Assembly (NCBI RefSeq): GCF_036370855.1
Contig: NC_088099.1
Span: forward strand, 23,899,501 to 23,963,500
Direction: 5' to 3'
Length of the DNA stretch: 64,000 nt
Source: Dromaius novaehollandiae
Lineage: Eukaryota > Chordata > Aves > Casuariiformes > Dromaiidae
Positions 51,501 through 63,500 of this stretch are shown piece by piece. The notes under the pieces were generated by a model. That model saw only the letters and a program-made list of their open reading frames with translations, had not been told where the DNA came from and did not search any database. The position numbers were made by a program, and so were the translations under genes. Position 1 is the first letter of the stretch. Each line of letters opens with the position of its first letter.

Positions 51501-54500
51501 TCTCTATAAAGCATTACTTTTACTTCACTGAATGTGAACACCCTCTTTTATACTGACTTTATGTTTTTTTACAAATAATAAGCAATTTTTAGAAAGTTTA
51601 TAAGTTTAAAAAAATATGGCTTTAACTCAAATGAAGATGCGTTAAAATATGTGCACATACATCCTTTCCTAGATCAGGGCTATTCTCCTTTGTCATGATC
51701 TTGATGCTCTTTTGGTCATTTAAATTGTTTTTCCCATGCATGTTTAATTTTGTTGTGTTCATTTGTTCTGTAATTTTATTCAATTCTGCTTTTTGTAGAA
51801 TGGAGACCTGATAGTAGGCGGGCCTGGCAGTTTTTATTGGCAAGGTATGTTCATCTGGCTGGTTAACTTGATCTAAGAAGTGAAGCATGAAGTGTTGTGG
51901 AAAACGCTGTCTTAGATTTCAGTTATTTTCTCAGTTTAAGATAACCAGTCTTCAGTCTATCTTAAGCAAGTATAGATCAGAAGAACTGTTTAACAAGCAA
52001 CTGAGTATAAAAGTAAATTGGCTAAAATTCAGGCTATGGGTTCTATAGGAGATGAAACAAATAGAAATAACTATTTTCATGTTGTATTTTAGCATATTAG
52101 TCATTTAATTAATAAAATGACTTTTTTCTAGAAATACTGCTATTTTAAAAATAATTCATATTTGTACAGTAAATATAACACTTTCAAAGCTTTTGTCACT
52201 GTTTGTTAGTGACCACAACTTTTTATTGCTGTCTGTATATATTTTTAGTTCATCTGTGAGAACACTGTAGTTTCCCTGGAAACTCCCGCTGGAGTTTCTC
52301 GTATGGATGAAGCCTGGTAGAGGGATAGTAGGGTATTTTTGTTTTAACCTGTTTTGATATGTGTGATATAGCTGATTCACATATTCCGCCCATGAATGTG
52401 CCTCTTGCTAGCCCCACTGATGATGTTTTTGCACTGCCATTAATGAAGGGAGATTCTAGTTGGTTCTGATGGCACGGCCTGCATAGCTTTGATTTCTCCA
52501 TTGTGAAATCACTTCCATTTGTTTACTGTGTCTGTACTGTACATCATCAAAAGGTAGCTGTTCTGGAGAAGCTGAGCCTGAAAAAGCTTGTCCTTGGTTT
52601 GAATCAGCACCTTGAAATGGATCTGGAGTTGTTCTTGTGAAAGTTCAATAGAGTATCAGTGCCTTGCTGTGTTGATTGATATGTACTCATGAGACTTCCA
52701 GGGTAATAGTACAGAAAGACTGAGTGAAGATATCTGCTCTCTGCATCTGTGCCACATTGTTCCCCGCAGTTCTGTTCTGATGTTCTGCTAGCCCTGTTTT
52801 GTAGAAACTGGCTGTCCTTTGTGTCCCTTTCATTTATGAAGTTGTTTGAATCCAGGTCAGGTAATCACTGCAAGTATTGCGGATATCATTGCAAATTACT
52901 CCTTCAAGGATATTCTAAGGAAACTGGCACGAGAGAAGCAAACAGGAGTGGCACAACCCACATATGATGACAATTACATGGGTAAGCTAAGCTGTATGTC
53001 AGTTAGCAATCTGTCCTAAAAGCTTAGTGAGGCTTATGTGAATGAGAAAACAAACCCAAAATTACTAGTGTCCTAATCCTGAGAGGATTTAAACTCGTGT
53101 TTTGGCTTAAGCACAACAGCAAATTAGTAATTTGCTTATTACTTTAATGGGATTATGAACATTCTTAAAATCATGCACAGTAACAGTGTTTGAAGGATGA
53201 GATCTTAAATGTATCATTAGGGTGTTATTTGTATTATTTGATCTTAAAACAAGTAAGCAAAAATACAAAATTTTCCTATTTGGGCCTTCTCTCATTCCAA
53301 GGAAATGGACTGAGTTTACAGTAATTAAAGACTATTTCAGTTTTTAACAAATAAAAGCAAATTTAGTTCTGCAGTATTTTGTAAGTACTACCTAAATAGA
53401 CAAGTCAATTCTCCCTGATGTTGCAAAATGCAATTGAAGTAATAACAAAAGCTGGTTTGAAGATACAGTGTAATAAATAGAAAAAGCCCTCCATGTGTAC
53501 CTTTTACAAGTACTGACCTTCTCTAAGAATTTGCATGATAGTCACATATCTCTGAGAGTAACACAGGTTTTTTCCTTACGTAATTATAGAAAAGATGCAG
53601 TGGAATTTCAGTGCCAAGGTACATCTTTTCATCTCTGCCCATAGAGTTGGAGTTACAGTCACTGGTACAATCCAAAAGTCTTTACTCTGTCAATAGCAAT
53701 TATCTCACTTACAGGTTTACTAAAGCCCCAGGAGGTACTTAAATACATTGTTGGAAATCTGTCTTCCTTACAGAGCTAAAACAGGACAATCACACATTAC
53801 AGTATGGTAATGAAGACCTAAATAGCATCAATAACTTTTAGGACAAACCACTGTAGTACCTGCAGGTTTTTCAGATAAACTTTTGAGTATTAATGCTTTA
53901 ACAGCTCATTTGGGGAGGAAAGTAGATTGATTATCCTTGGAGACCTACAGTTAATTTAGTCATAATAATTTGATAAACAGTTTTCTTTTCTCCACTTAGT
54001 TTTAGTATACTAATTCAGAAGTTTTTCATTCTGATGATCAGATGAGCAGACAAATCTGATCGTCCTTGCAGAAGCAACTTTTCTGAAAAGAATCAGTTTG
54101 TCAAGTTTTTTGTTTGTAATTTATCTTTAAACAGGATACTCAGTGGCTGCTGGGGAATTTACTGGAGATTCTGAACAAGGTAAGAAATCGTATACATGAA
54201 TGCAGACCATATGGCTGTGCACCTATTAAATTCCCCAATTGGGGTCTCTATACAGGCAAATACTTCCTTGGAAGTTGTAGCATGCCAGAGCAGAATTTCA
54301 GTAACCTAAAAGTCTGAATTTCTTGCTATGGTATCCTTCTGCCTGTGTGTCTGTTCTGCAGTCAGAGCCGTCACAGTGGCATAGGTGGACCCACCTGGAC
54401 TAACTTAATTTAGCCACTTTGGTGACCAGTAGTAGTAACATGTGAGACCGACTGTACAAACCTCTACGCTCTTTGGGTCCACACTCAAGTTACTCACCTG

Positions 54501-57500
54501 CACTAAAGTGTTGGGCCTTAGCACTTGACTGGCCAGAAGCAACCTAGTTTGGAAATGTCTGTATATGCTGGAAGCACATTTCACCCCAAAAGAATGAGAC
54601 AGTATCTCACAGGGTTAATAGCATTGCTTAAAAATGTAGTCAGTGTGAAACCTTCATCTGAAATGTTTCATGATCCCAAAAGCACCACCTTCTAGGACTG
54701 GATACATTCATAATTTGATAAAGTAGAGCAACATACACCAAGTGAGGAACAGATTTTAACCAAAATTGTAGAATGACTTTTCTAATGGGCAGAATGTCAC
54801 TGCATAACTTAGAATTTAGCTCAAACACTGCGGTTCATGTTGTTCCCCCTGGCAAAAGGTGACACAGGATCTTTATTAGTTTCACATGATCAGGAAAGAC
54901 TGCAACGGAACACTGCGGCTCCAGCAACATAGTTTTATAGTAGTTCTCTAAGGACAAAGTCAGAGCAATCCATCCTGCTGGATCTTGGATTAGCAGCAAC
55001 AGTTCCTGGAATATCACTGTGGTTTTAACTAAACACCAACAGGACTTGAATCACACTAAACTGATGTGCTGAACTTGTAGCCCAAGGTACTGTGGCAGAA
55101 GAATTAAAAACAAGTTGAATGTTGTTAGATTTTTAAGTTGTAAAATAACTTTTGTGAGTGTGTTAGAAATTAAACACTAGTTTTATGATGTCTGCAAGTT
55201 GAATCCTGTGTAGAACAGTTCCTGTCACAGCTCTTTTGGAAAAGTACATTAAAAATAGTCAGTTATAAATATAAACTTCTCCATGATTTATCTATTTTCA
55301 GAAATTGTTTTTAAATTTTACAATATTTCTAAGTTTATAGTTCAGCTGAGCAAATACATGGTCCCTGGTGTTTCATACCTGAAGAGCTATTGTATCTTGT
55401 GTAAGGCTGACAGTCTGTCACAAAGGAATGCTTGAAAGATAGCTTTCTTGAAAGAGTGAATAGCAGCATGGTCCAGACTCACAAAACTGATAGAGACAGT
55501 ACATTTCTGAAAATGGATCCAGCTGCCCAGAATTGCTGCTGCTTAATCCTTTAGAGTTTCTTCTCCTATGCCACTATAGGTTCCAAAAGAAATAGAGGAA
55601 CAATTTTGAGCCCAACTCTGTAACTTGAAAAAAGGAGATGTTATCCCTGGTAATGAAAGGCTGAGCCACCTATTTTTAATGCATACTCACAGTTTTATAA
55701 AAGTTTTCAAATGAATAAGTCAAGGGAGGGATTGGCACAAAGAACTGCATTGTTGGCAGCAATAGTCCTATGTCCTGTTCAATCCTTCATTGCTACTTGC
55801 ATCTCCCTTTGACCTACCACTGTTCACCATAGAGGGACAGATAAACCCAAACAGGAATAGATGCACATCAGGTCAGTAGAGGCAGATGTTTGAGCTGCTT
55901 TGATAGCTGAGACTCCTGGTGCTGTCTTCTGATGTGGGTATTCTCTGCAGGGAAAATTTAGGCAGTAAGACTGCAGGCTGTGGCTTTGCTTTTTTCTTTT
56001 TTTTTTTCTTTTTTTTTTTCTAGTGGTTAATTAAAATCTGGCCATTGGGCAGGAATCACACCCTGGAGAGCAGCTAGGTTCAATATTTCATGTTCTTGTT
56101 CAATGAATTTCCCCAGTACCACTCACAAAAATTTGCTTGCTGTACTCTTAGTTAGCTGTGCCGAACCTGATACCATGAAAGTTTGGGACAAGCCAAATGG
56201 CAGATGAGAGAAAATACTGTGCAGCCAGTAAAAAGGGGAATTTATGGACGGTTGTGTTTAGCTTCTGTTTGTGGTACCACAGTTAGTTCTGGTTCAATCA
56301 ATCCACAGTTATCAGGTAACAAGCTGAACTGTAGTATAAGTTTTATTATACTGTGCTATGCTAAATAATGCTAAGCAGAAAGAGACCTCTGTCCAGTCAT
56401 GGGCCACTGTATTCAACAGTTAAAGATGTAGTATTTCATGCACTTAGATGCACTGAATGAATGTTAAAATCTTGTGAATGAGTGTCTTGAAGTGAATTAA
56501 AGGTATTTTTGATACAGACAAGAGGCTGAAATCCTAAGGGTTATACATGAAGGAAGATTTAAGTAGCGTGGGATGCACATTGCAAGCACCATTCAGGTAA
56601 TGTAACCTGTTCACTACTCATTATTTATCTTTTCAGAGTTGGTTGCTGGAGTCCCAAGGGGAGCACAGAACTTTGGCTATGTATGTACTGGACCCGTATT
56701 TTATCCATTTTATGGTGATAATGCAGTTAGACTATACTGAAGGTTAAAAGCTGTGTTGTATTTTATGTCTCCTTGAGCCTAAACTTTCCATTCAGGCATA
56801 ACTGCCACTGCCTTTCACCCTCAAGCTTATCTAGTTGAGTTGAAATGCTTTCCTGGCTTGGTCTTTGAATATTAAGCTTTCATTCCCTTCTGATGTCTAT
56901 GTTTTCAACAGTCAATTGCAAGCACGCTTTGAATATTACTAATATACCTGTACCCAGAACGTTACCAGATTCCAGCCTAGAGTATTTTATGTGCAACTTT
57001 ATGTCCACGATGGAGAGAAGTCAGAGTTCGGATTATTCATATCCGGTGTTTATTTTCAGTGCTCTCTCTAGTTACATACACTGAATACCAGACACAAAGA
57101 GTCATGATATACAGTTAGAAGTGAAGAGAGAAAACAATATGCATGTATGGATACCAATTTTATCTCATAGAAGAGAAGATTCAGGACCAATCTGATGGGC
57201 CAGCTGAGAGGTCCCAGCCACAGACACATTCTGTAGTTTTGTGGACCCAAAATGGCTTGTATCTCATCCCATGAGATATATATGAACTTACTCATCCCAT
57301 TTTTGAGAAGAAAGCTATATGTCATTTTTAAGTTCGTGTGTTCGTGCCCATTAATGTAGCCACTGATTAAGTGAAAGTCTATGATATGCTGCTGTTCACA
57401 GTGCCTGTTAAGGAAGGAAAATACTCTTTTCCCTATTTTACTCGTGGGAGATGTGAGACTCATAAAGTCTCAGTGATTTATCCAAGATCATACAGGAAAA

Positions 57501-60500
57501 TTGTGGTGAAAGAGAGAAAAGAATCAATGCTCTTTCTTAGCCTTCCATGTTTAAAATTGATTTGCAGTGATGTTACAGTGTAACATCTCCGTTAGTGCTT
57601 GAAACTTTGTATTTTTCTATTACCAGGTCTCAATTATTAATTCTTCAGACCTGACCTTTATCCAGAACTTCACTGGGGAACAGGTAATGTCAAGGAACTA
57701 CAAGATGAAGTATTGTATCTCTAGAGGATATAATTTCATCAATGTAGTTTCAAGAATATATAAAATATTTTTATCATTTAGAATTAAGCTCCATAGAAAC
57801 AAAGAGGTTTATCAGTAAAACTTTAAAAAATTGATACACGATATGACTGCATATCTGTTGTTTTTTATTTCCAGATGGCTTCTTATTTTGGGTACACTGT
57901 TGCAGTATCTGATGTTAACAATGACGGGTAGGTTACCAAATACATTCATCTCCCACTGAACATACATAGAAGCAATGCCTGATACCACATACCCCAATCT
58001 CTCCAGGAAATTTCAGTTTTAGGAAATAGTGTTTAAAGTGACAGTGACAAAAACTATCAGTGAATAGTCATGATGATTCCTACCTAAATAGCAAAAGTTT
58101 ATTTATTAATAAACACAGGGTTTCAGGTGCTTTATACCTTAAAATGCTTCTCTTAGCTTTTCTGCTTTTATAATTTTAATTGTTGGCATAGGCTTACCTT
58201 TGTGCAATCACAGTGGCCTAAATACTCACCATCCTAGTTTGGGTAAGTTTATCTTCTTGAAGATCTTTTCAAAGCAGTGTGGCAGAGTGGGAATGTCCAA
58301 ATTCTGAGGAAACAGAACCAGTTAGAGATACAGTGAATAAACAGTGCTAGCTGCTCCTGGGAAGAGACAGGAAAAGTCAAAAGCAGAACAGTTCATTCTC
58401 CTTTTCTCAAAAGCAGATAAATCTTCCCACATGTAGACTAGCCACAGCCTCAGTTCTCAGTTTTAGGAGCTTTTCAGTATCATTAGCTCCTCACTCCAGC
58501 ATCTGCTGGTTGGCTGGTTTCATCATCATTACACTTTCTAGAGGACCAAAAAGTATCTGTGGCCCATAGTTGTTACAAAAGGCATTGTGCTTATCTGAGG
58601 GAGAATGACTCTTAACTCAGAGTTATGCCTAGTGACACTCCCTGGGATTTCAGGCCCTGTTCAGCAAAACACTGAATAACTTGGAACTGATTAAAAGCTT
58701 TAGAAGACCAGAACTTTAGTAAATGAATATTGATACTAGCTTTCTGTCAAGGAGATAAAGATCACTCCTGCTCAGAGCTTTGGAAGTTTGCAGAATTTAG
58801 CCAGGATTATATTAAGAGCTGTGTATACTTTTGCCTATTGCAAAATATCTTAGATGTGTCTACCTCATGTTCTTTTCTTGCAATTATTTCATATTAGGTG
58901 CTTCAATATAGTGCATTAAATACTTTCTTTGGGCTAAATCATTGCTTTCCGTCAGTGGCCCTGGAAGAGTTAGGGATACAAGAAAACGGAAAAGTAATGA
59001 GGTAATAAAAATGTTATTGCAATTCCAAAAAAAAAAAAGCTTCAGCAGTTTCTACAATGGCTTCACAGTAGCGAAACCTTTCCAAGCTTCTGAGGTCACA
59101 TTTACTCATAGTACCATAGCTTTTGGTAAAAATTCCTGTATTTATGGTATACATTGTCAGGATAATTTTAGTCTTGCCATAAGGTATTGCTAACTTGAAA
59201 GTGTGGAGAAATGTTGACCTAAGTTACAACAGGCACTCATTAAACTTTCAGAGGACTTGCTAGTTAATTCCTCACTAAACCGAACTATTTCCTGTGCAGG
59301 TTATTTCCTGTGAATCATAGGATTACTTGGCAGGTCTCATATTTTCTGTGTACCTCTAAGACCGCAGTTTATGTCAATAATTTAATCAAACTGCTGTTGA
59401 GGTCTGTGTGGTCTCCCAGTCTATATCTTAAAGGAAATCTAATGACTCTGTCTGAGAACCAAACATCCCACACAAAACAAAACACAAAAAAGCTCTACTT
59501 GATAAAAACGCCTGATTAAATATGCAGTCTGTAGTTGCTGGATTGCACATACAGTCAATAGAAATATTCATCTGAAAGGGAGAGTAAAACTGAAGAAAAC
59601 TGCAAGAGGGAAATGACTACTTCAAATTCACTTGGAGTTTTTGTGCAGCTAAGGACAGAGGAGATAGATAGTGATTACTTTATCAATCAATCAAACCTAA
59701 TCAAGTTACATGCTGAAAAGATTAATAGGGATGATGTGTTTCTGTTATAAAGTATAAGGCTTGACTCTAAGATTAGGCTCATCCCAGGAGAACAGCTCTG
59801 TGGACCTTCTGCTGCAGCAGTTCTGCTAAGTTTTCTGGAATGACTCTTGCCATTAAACCTACACCATTTTAGAGCTGCAGGCATGACAGAAATTGCGGGT
59901 ATTATTTGAGCTACCCTATAGTTACCCTCTGCTAACAAAAAGAAATGCACAGTGAGTCCTAGCAAATCAAGCTTTGCCATCAACTTATGGACTACATTCT
60001 TAGTAAAGAGAAAAAGGAGGACATTTTCCATTCAGACTGAAACAGTTCAATAAAAATAATGGAATAAATTGTTTACCAGTCTTTTATTTGGCCTATATCA
60101 AAGCTCTCCATAGTTATACTTTGACCTCTTGGCACTCCCCATACTTCGGCTTTTTGTTACTCAGCAGCATACAAAGGAAATGCATACAGTCACAGCAGAT
60201 GGTTAACTTGTACTTTTTAATGATTTTTTTTTATCAAAAGGGAAGCAATACTAGCTAGTTACCTTTATGTGCTGGAGGAAATGTAAATGCACTGAACTGT
60301 GGGAACTGTAACATCTTGGTGCAGTGGTGAAATAACTCTAATGAAGCAGTTCAAAATACCACTGTAAACTGAACTGCAATTTGTGGTTTAATATTATTGT
60401 CTAGGGACTTTTGTTTTTGCTTGCTCTTGCTGTCTTTTAAAGGGGATCACATCAACCTGAATTTGGCTCAGTACTCCCAGTTTTGTAAACATAAACTCGT

Positions 60501-63500
60501 CCAATTAAAAGCCAATTGAAGTACCCTTCTTCACAACTAAAAATAAATAATTTCAATCACATCAGCGCTTATAACCAAACAAGTGACTCCTCTTGAGTGC
60601 TTCAGGTCTAAATACTGAAATCTTAGGATCTGGAAAGTAAAACTGACTATAAAGCAAGGTAGGCAATATTTGCTTTCTTGTTACCCACTTGGTGAGAAAC
60701 TGGGAAAAAGTAAATTAGGATCTCAGAGGCTGAAGAAGCCTTCCTCTCTGACTGTAGTACATTGCTATGACAGTAAAAAAAAACACCCTAGGAGTGCATG
60801 AGGGAGAATTCCCTCTTGCAGAGAACTTGTCAAAGCAGCTTGCCCTGACCCGCAGAGCTCAGCAGTGACAGAGAAGCGGGAGAAGTAAGAGCGTAAATGA
60901 AGCAAGGCTTTGATAGGGGTGGGATATGCCAAGGCCCGCAGGGAAGGCCAGCTAAGTGCTATGGATGTTTCAGGTAGCTCTGCTGCCCATAGTCAATTTG
61001 GGGATAAGTCAGGGTAATACAGATGGCTGCCTTCCTCCCACTCTTTCCTCAGCACATCAGAAAAAAAGCCGTCTTAACTACTGGGTTCTGCTCCCTGGGC
61101 TATTCATGCATTTTATACAATCATAATCACTTTTTTAACAAAGCATAAATTTTCCTAGAAAAGTAATCCAGGACTGTGCACTTTCAGCTGGGATGCCGTA
61201 ATCCCTAGACAACAGGCTCCAGCACCTGTCTGCTTGCTTTCCTCCTCACCTTGTGAATCTTGCATTCTGGGTTGATCGGTGACAGCAGTTTGAGAAATGG
61301 GTAGGCAGGGTAAGGAAGACCTGTGTTTCATCCCCTTAGGCTTCTGCCTAGGGAATTTTAGGCCACACTAGAAAATGGATATTCTTCCTCTCTTCTTTGG
61401 ATATAGGCACATGAATCATCAAGGTAGGCACTCTGAATACTGCTCCATGGACCAGTGTTTTAAAGGTATCCAGGTATCTACTTATTTTCCATTGATGAAC
61501 TGAGTTTCCTGGCTCTGAATCTTGGTTCTCTACCACTGCTGAAAGTCTGCCCTTAGTCTTGCAATTCTTTATTTGTAAAATATTCCCTTATAGTCTTGCA
61601 ATTCTTTATTTGTAAAATGTTCCCTTATAGTCTGCCTTTTCTACTTAGACTGTACAATCATGTGAGCAAGGCTCATCTTTTACTTCATGGTTTATACAAC
61701 GCATAACACCATGGGGTCCCAGTCTCAATGGGAACGTCTGGACTGTGCTGTAATAAAATAATAATTGATGATAGTGCTACTGTGTAATGCTTTTTGTACA
61801 TAACACATGTAAAATACCTTGTACAGAACATTTGTGATCTGTTTGTGTTGTTGCTATTGTTTTATGGCAACAGTTTCTGCTAACATTCTGTCCCAGCCAC
61901 TAACACCTTCCGTTAGTAGAGGAGGACTTTTGATGTTTAGTATGGAAGGAAAACTCCACCTTTGATGTTAAGTCAGCATCTACTTCCTTCCTCTTTTAGT
62001 TATCCATGCCATAGGGTACTATCTGACATATAAAGAAAAGAACAACCTTATGAAAGTGACCTGATATTTTGAATTATAATTTCCTTTATGGAAACAAACT
62101 ATAAAACTTAATGCAAAAATATCATTTCTATAATTATTTTGTCACAATTTATAGAATGTAAAAGTTCTACAATGTGATTAAAGGCTTTTAGGTGAGATAC
62201 TCTGAATTAAATTCTATGGTGTATGTTAGAACCCTACCATATGTCTATGGTAAAATACTAGCTGAGTTACTCTACAGTCTATGGATTTTTCTGTAAAGAT
62301 CAAGGAAAACAGAATGTAGTGCATTTTTTACTAATTGCTTTCTTAATGGATAAAGCCTTTGTGAAAGCATCAGTATTGTGAATACGGTGAATTGAAAGAT
62401 GAGCGTTTTCTACAAGTTTTACAAAGTTTCATGTTAGAGCAAGAGAATATGCTTTCCAAGTTAAAAATTCTAGGATCAAATAGTACTAATTGTTTGCAGT
62501 AACAGAGTTCCTTAATATGGATGATCCGTGTCCACTGAATATAATGGGAATTTTCCTATTAGTTTTTAAGGGCGTTAAAGCAACCCTTAGAAATTCATCT
62601 AATATTGGTTCATATCTCAGAATCAACTGCTAGGAATATTTCTACTTGTTGCATGTATCTATCAATCTTGCTTGATTTTATTCTTTATTCTCCAATAAAG
62701 GGTCTTTTATTCTGCCAAATAAATATTGGTAACATACTCCAAAACACCCCCATGTTAGAACAAAATGCAAAATATCCTTTGATTAGTCTCTCTTCTTATT
62801 GGAGTATCATAATGGACAGAAGGACTTCTTCCTTCCAGCCTCATTTTCTCTGACTTTTTGATGTCTTTTCTCTTTAATACTTAATATAGCAAATTACTTA
62901 CGCACTGCAGCTACTCATTTACCTCATATTCAACCGAAGAGTTTTCAGCAGTGAAGCTTCATCTTTGTCTCCCATCTTCCATCTGCGTTAGTGTTGAGGG
63001 ATTCTCTATTCATTGATGCTGTACCTGTGTTTCATGTATACTACCGCAAAAAATCTCCTGAAAGTGGCAATTTTTGTTCTATTGTTCACATATTGATCTA
63101 TAACTTTGAAAAAGATCTAGACTTTATAGTAAAATTTGCATCTCACTTGCATTGTTAGTAGGCTAGATCTACAGAATTTGTTCCAGTAACAGATCATCTC
63201 TGAGTTATGTTGCAGATCCCTGGATCATTAATTGGAAAGTGTAGCATTTCATTGTCTTTTGTGGGCATATTTTGAAATACAAGGAATTCTATTTAAGCGT
63301 AAGAAAAATCTTTTTGATTGTGATGGTGATCGAACAGTGGACCAGGTTGCCCAGAGTGGTTGTGGAGTCTCCATCCTTGGAGATATTCAAAACCTGACTG
63401 GACATGGTCCTGGGCAGCCTGCTGTAGTTGACCCTGTTTTGAGCAGAGGAGTTGGACTAGGTGATCTGCAGGGGTGCCTTCCAACCTCACCTTCTCTATG

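Noticed and set aside
57068..57463. 131-codon minus-strand ORF in ITGA8 intron 9
   Set aside because: It lies entirely in an intron, has no resemblance to a known family and partly overlaps a MIR-like relic.
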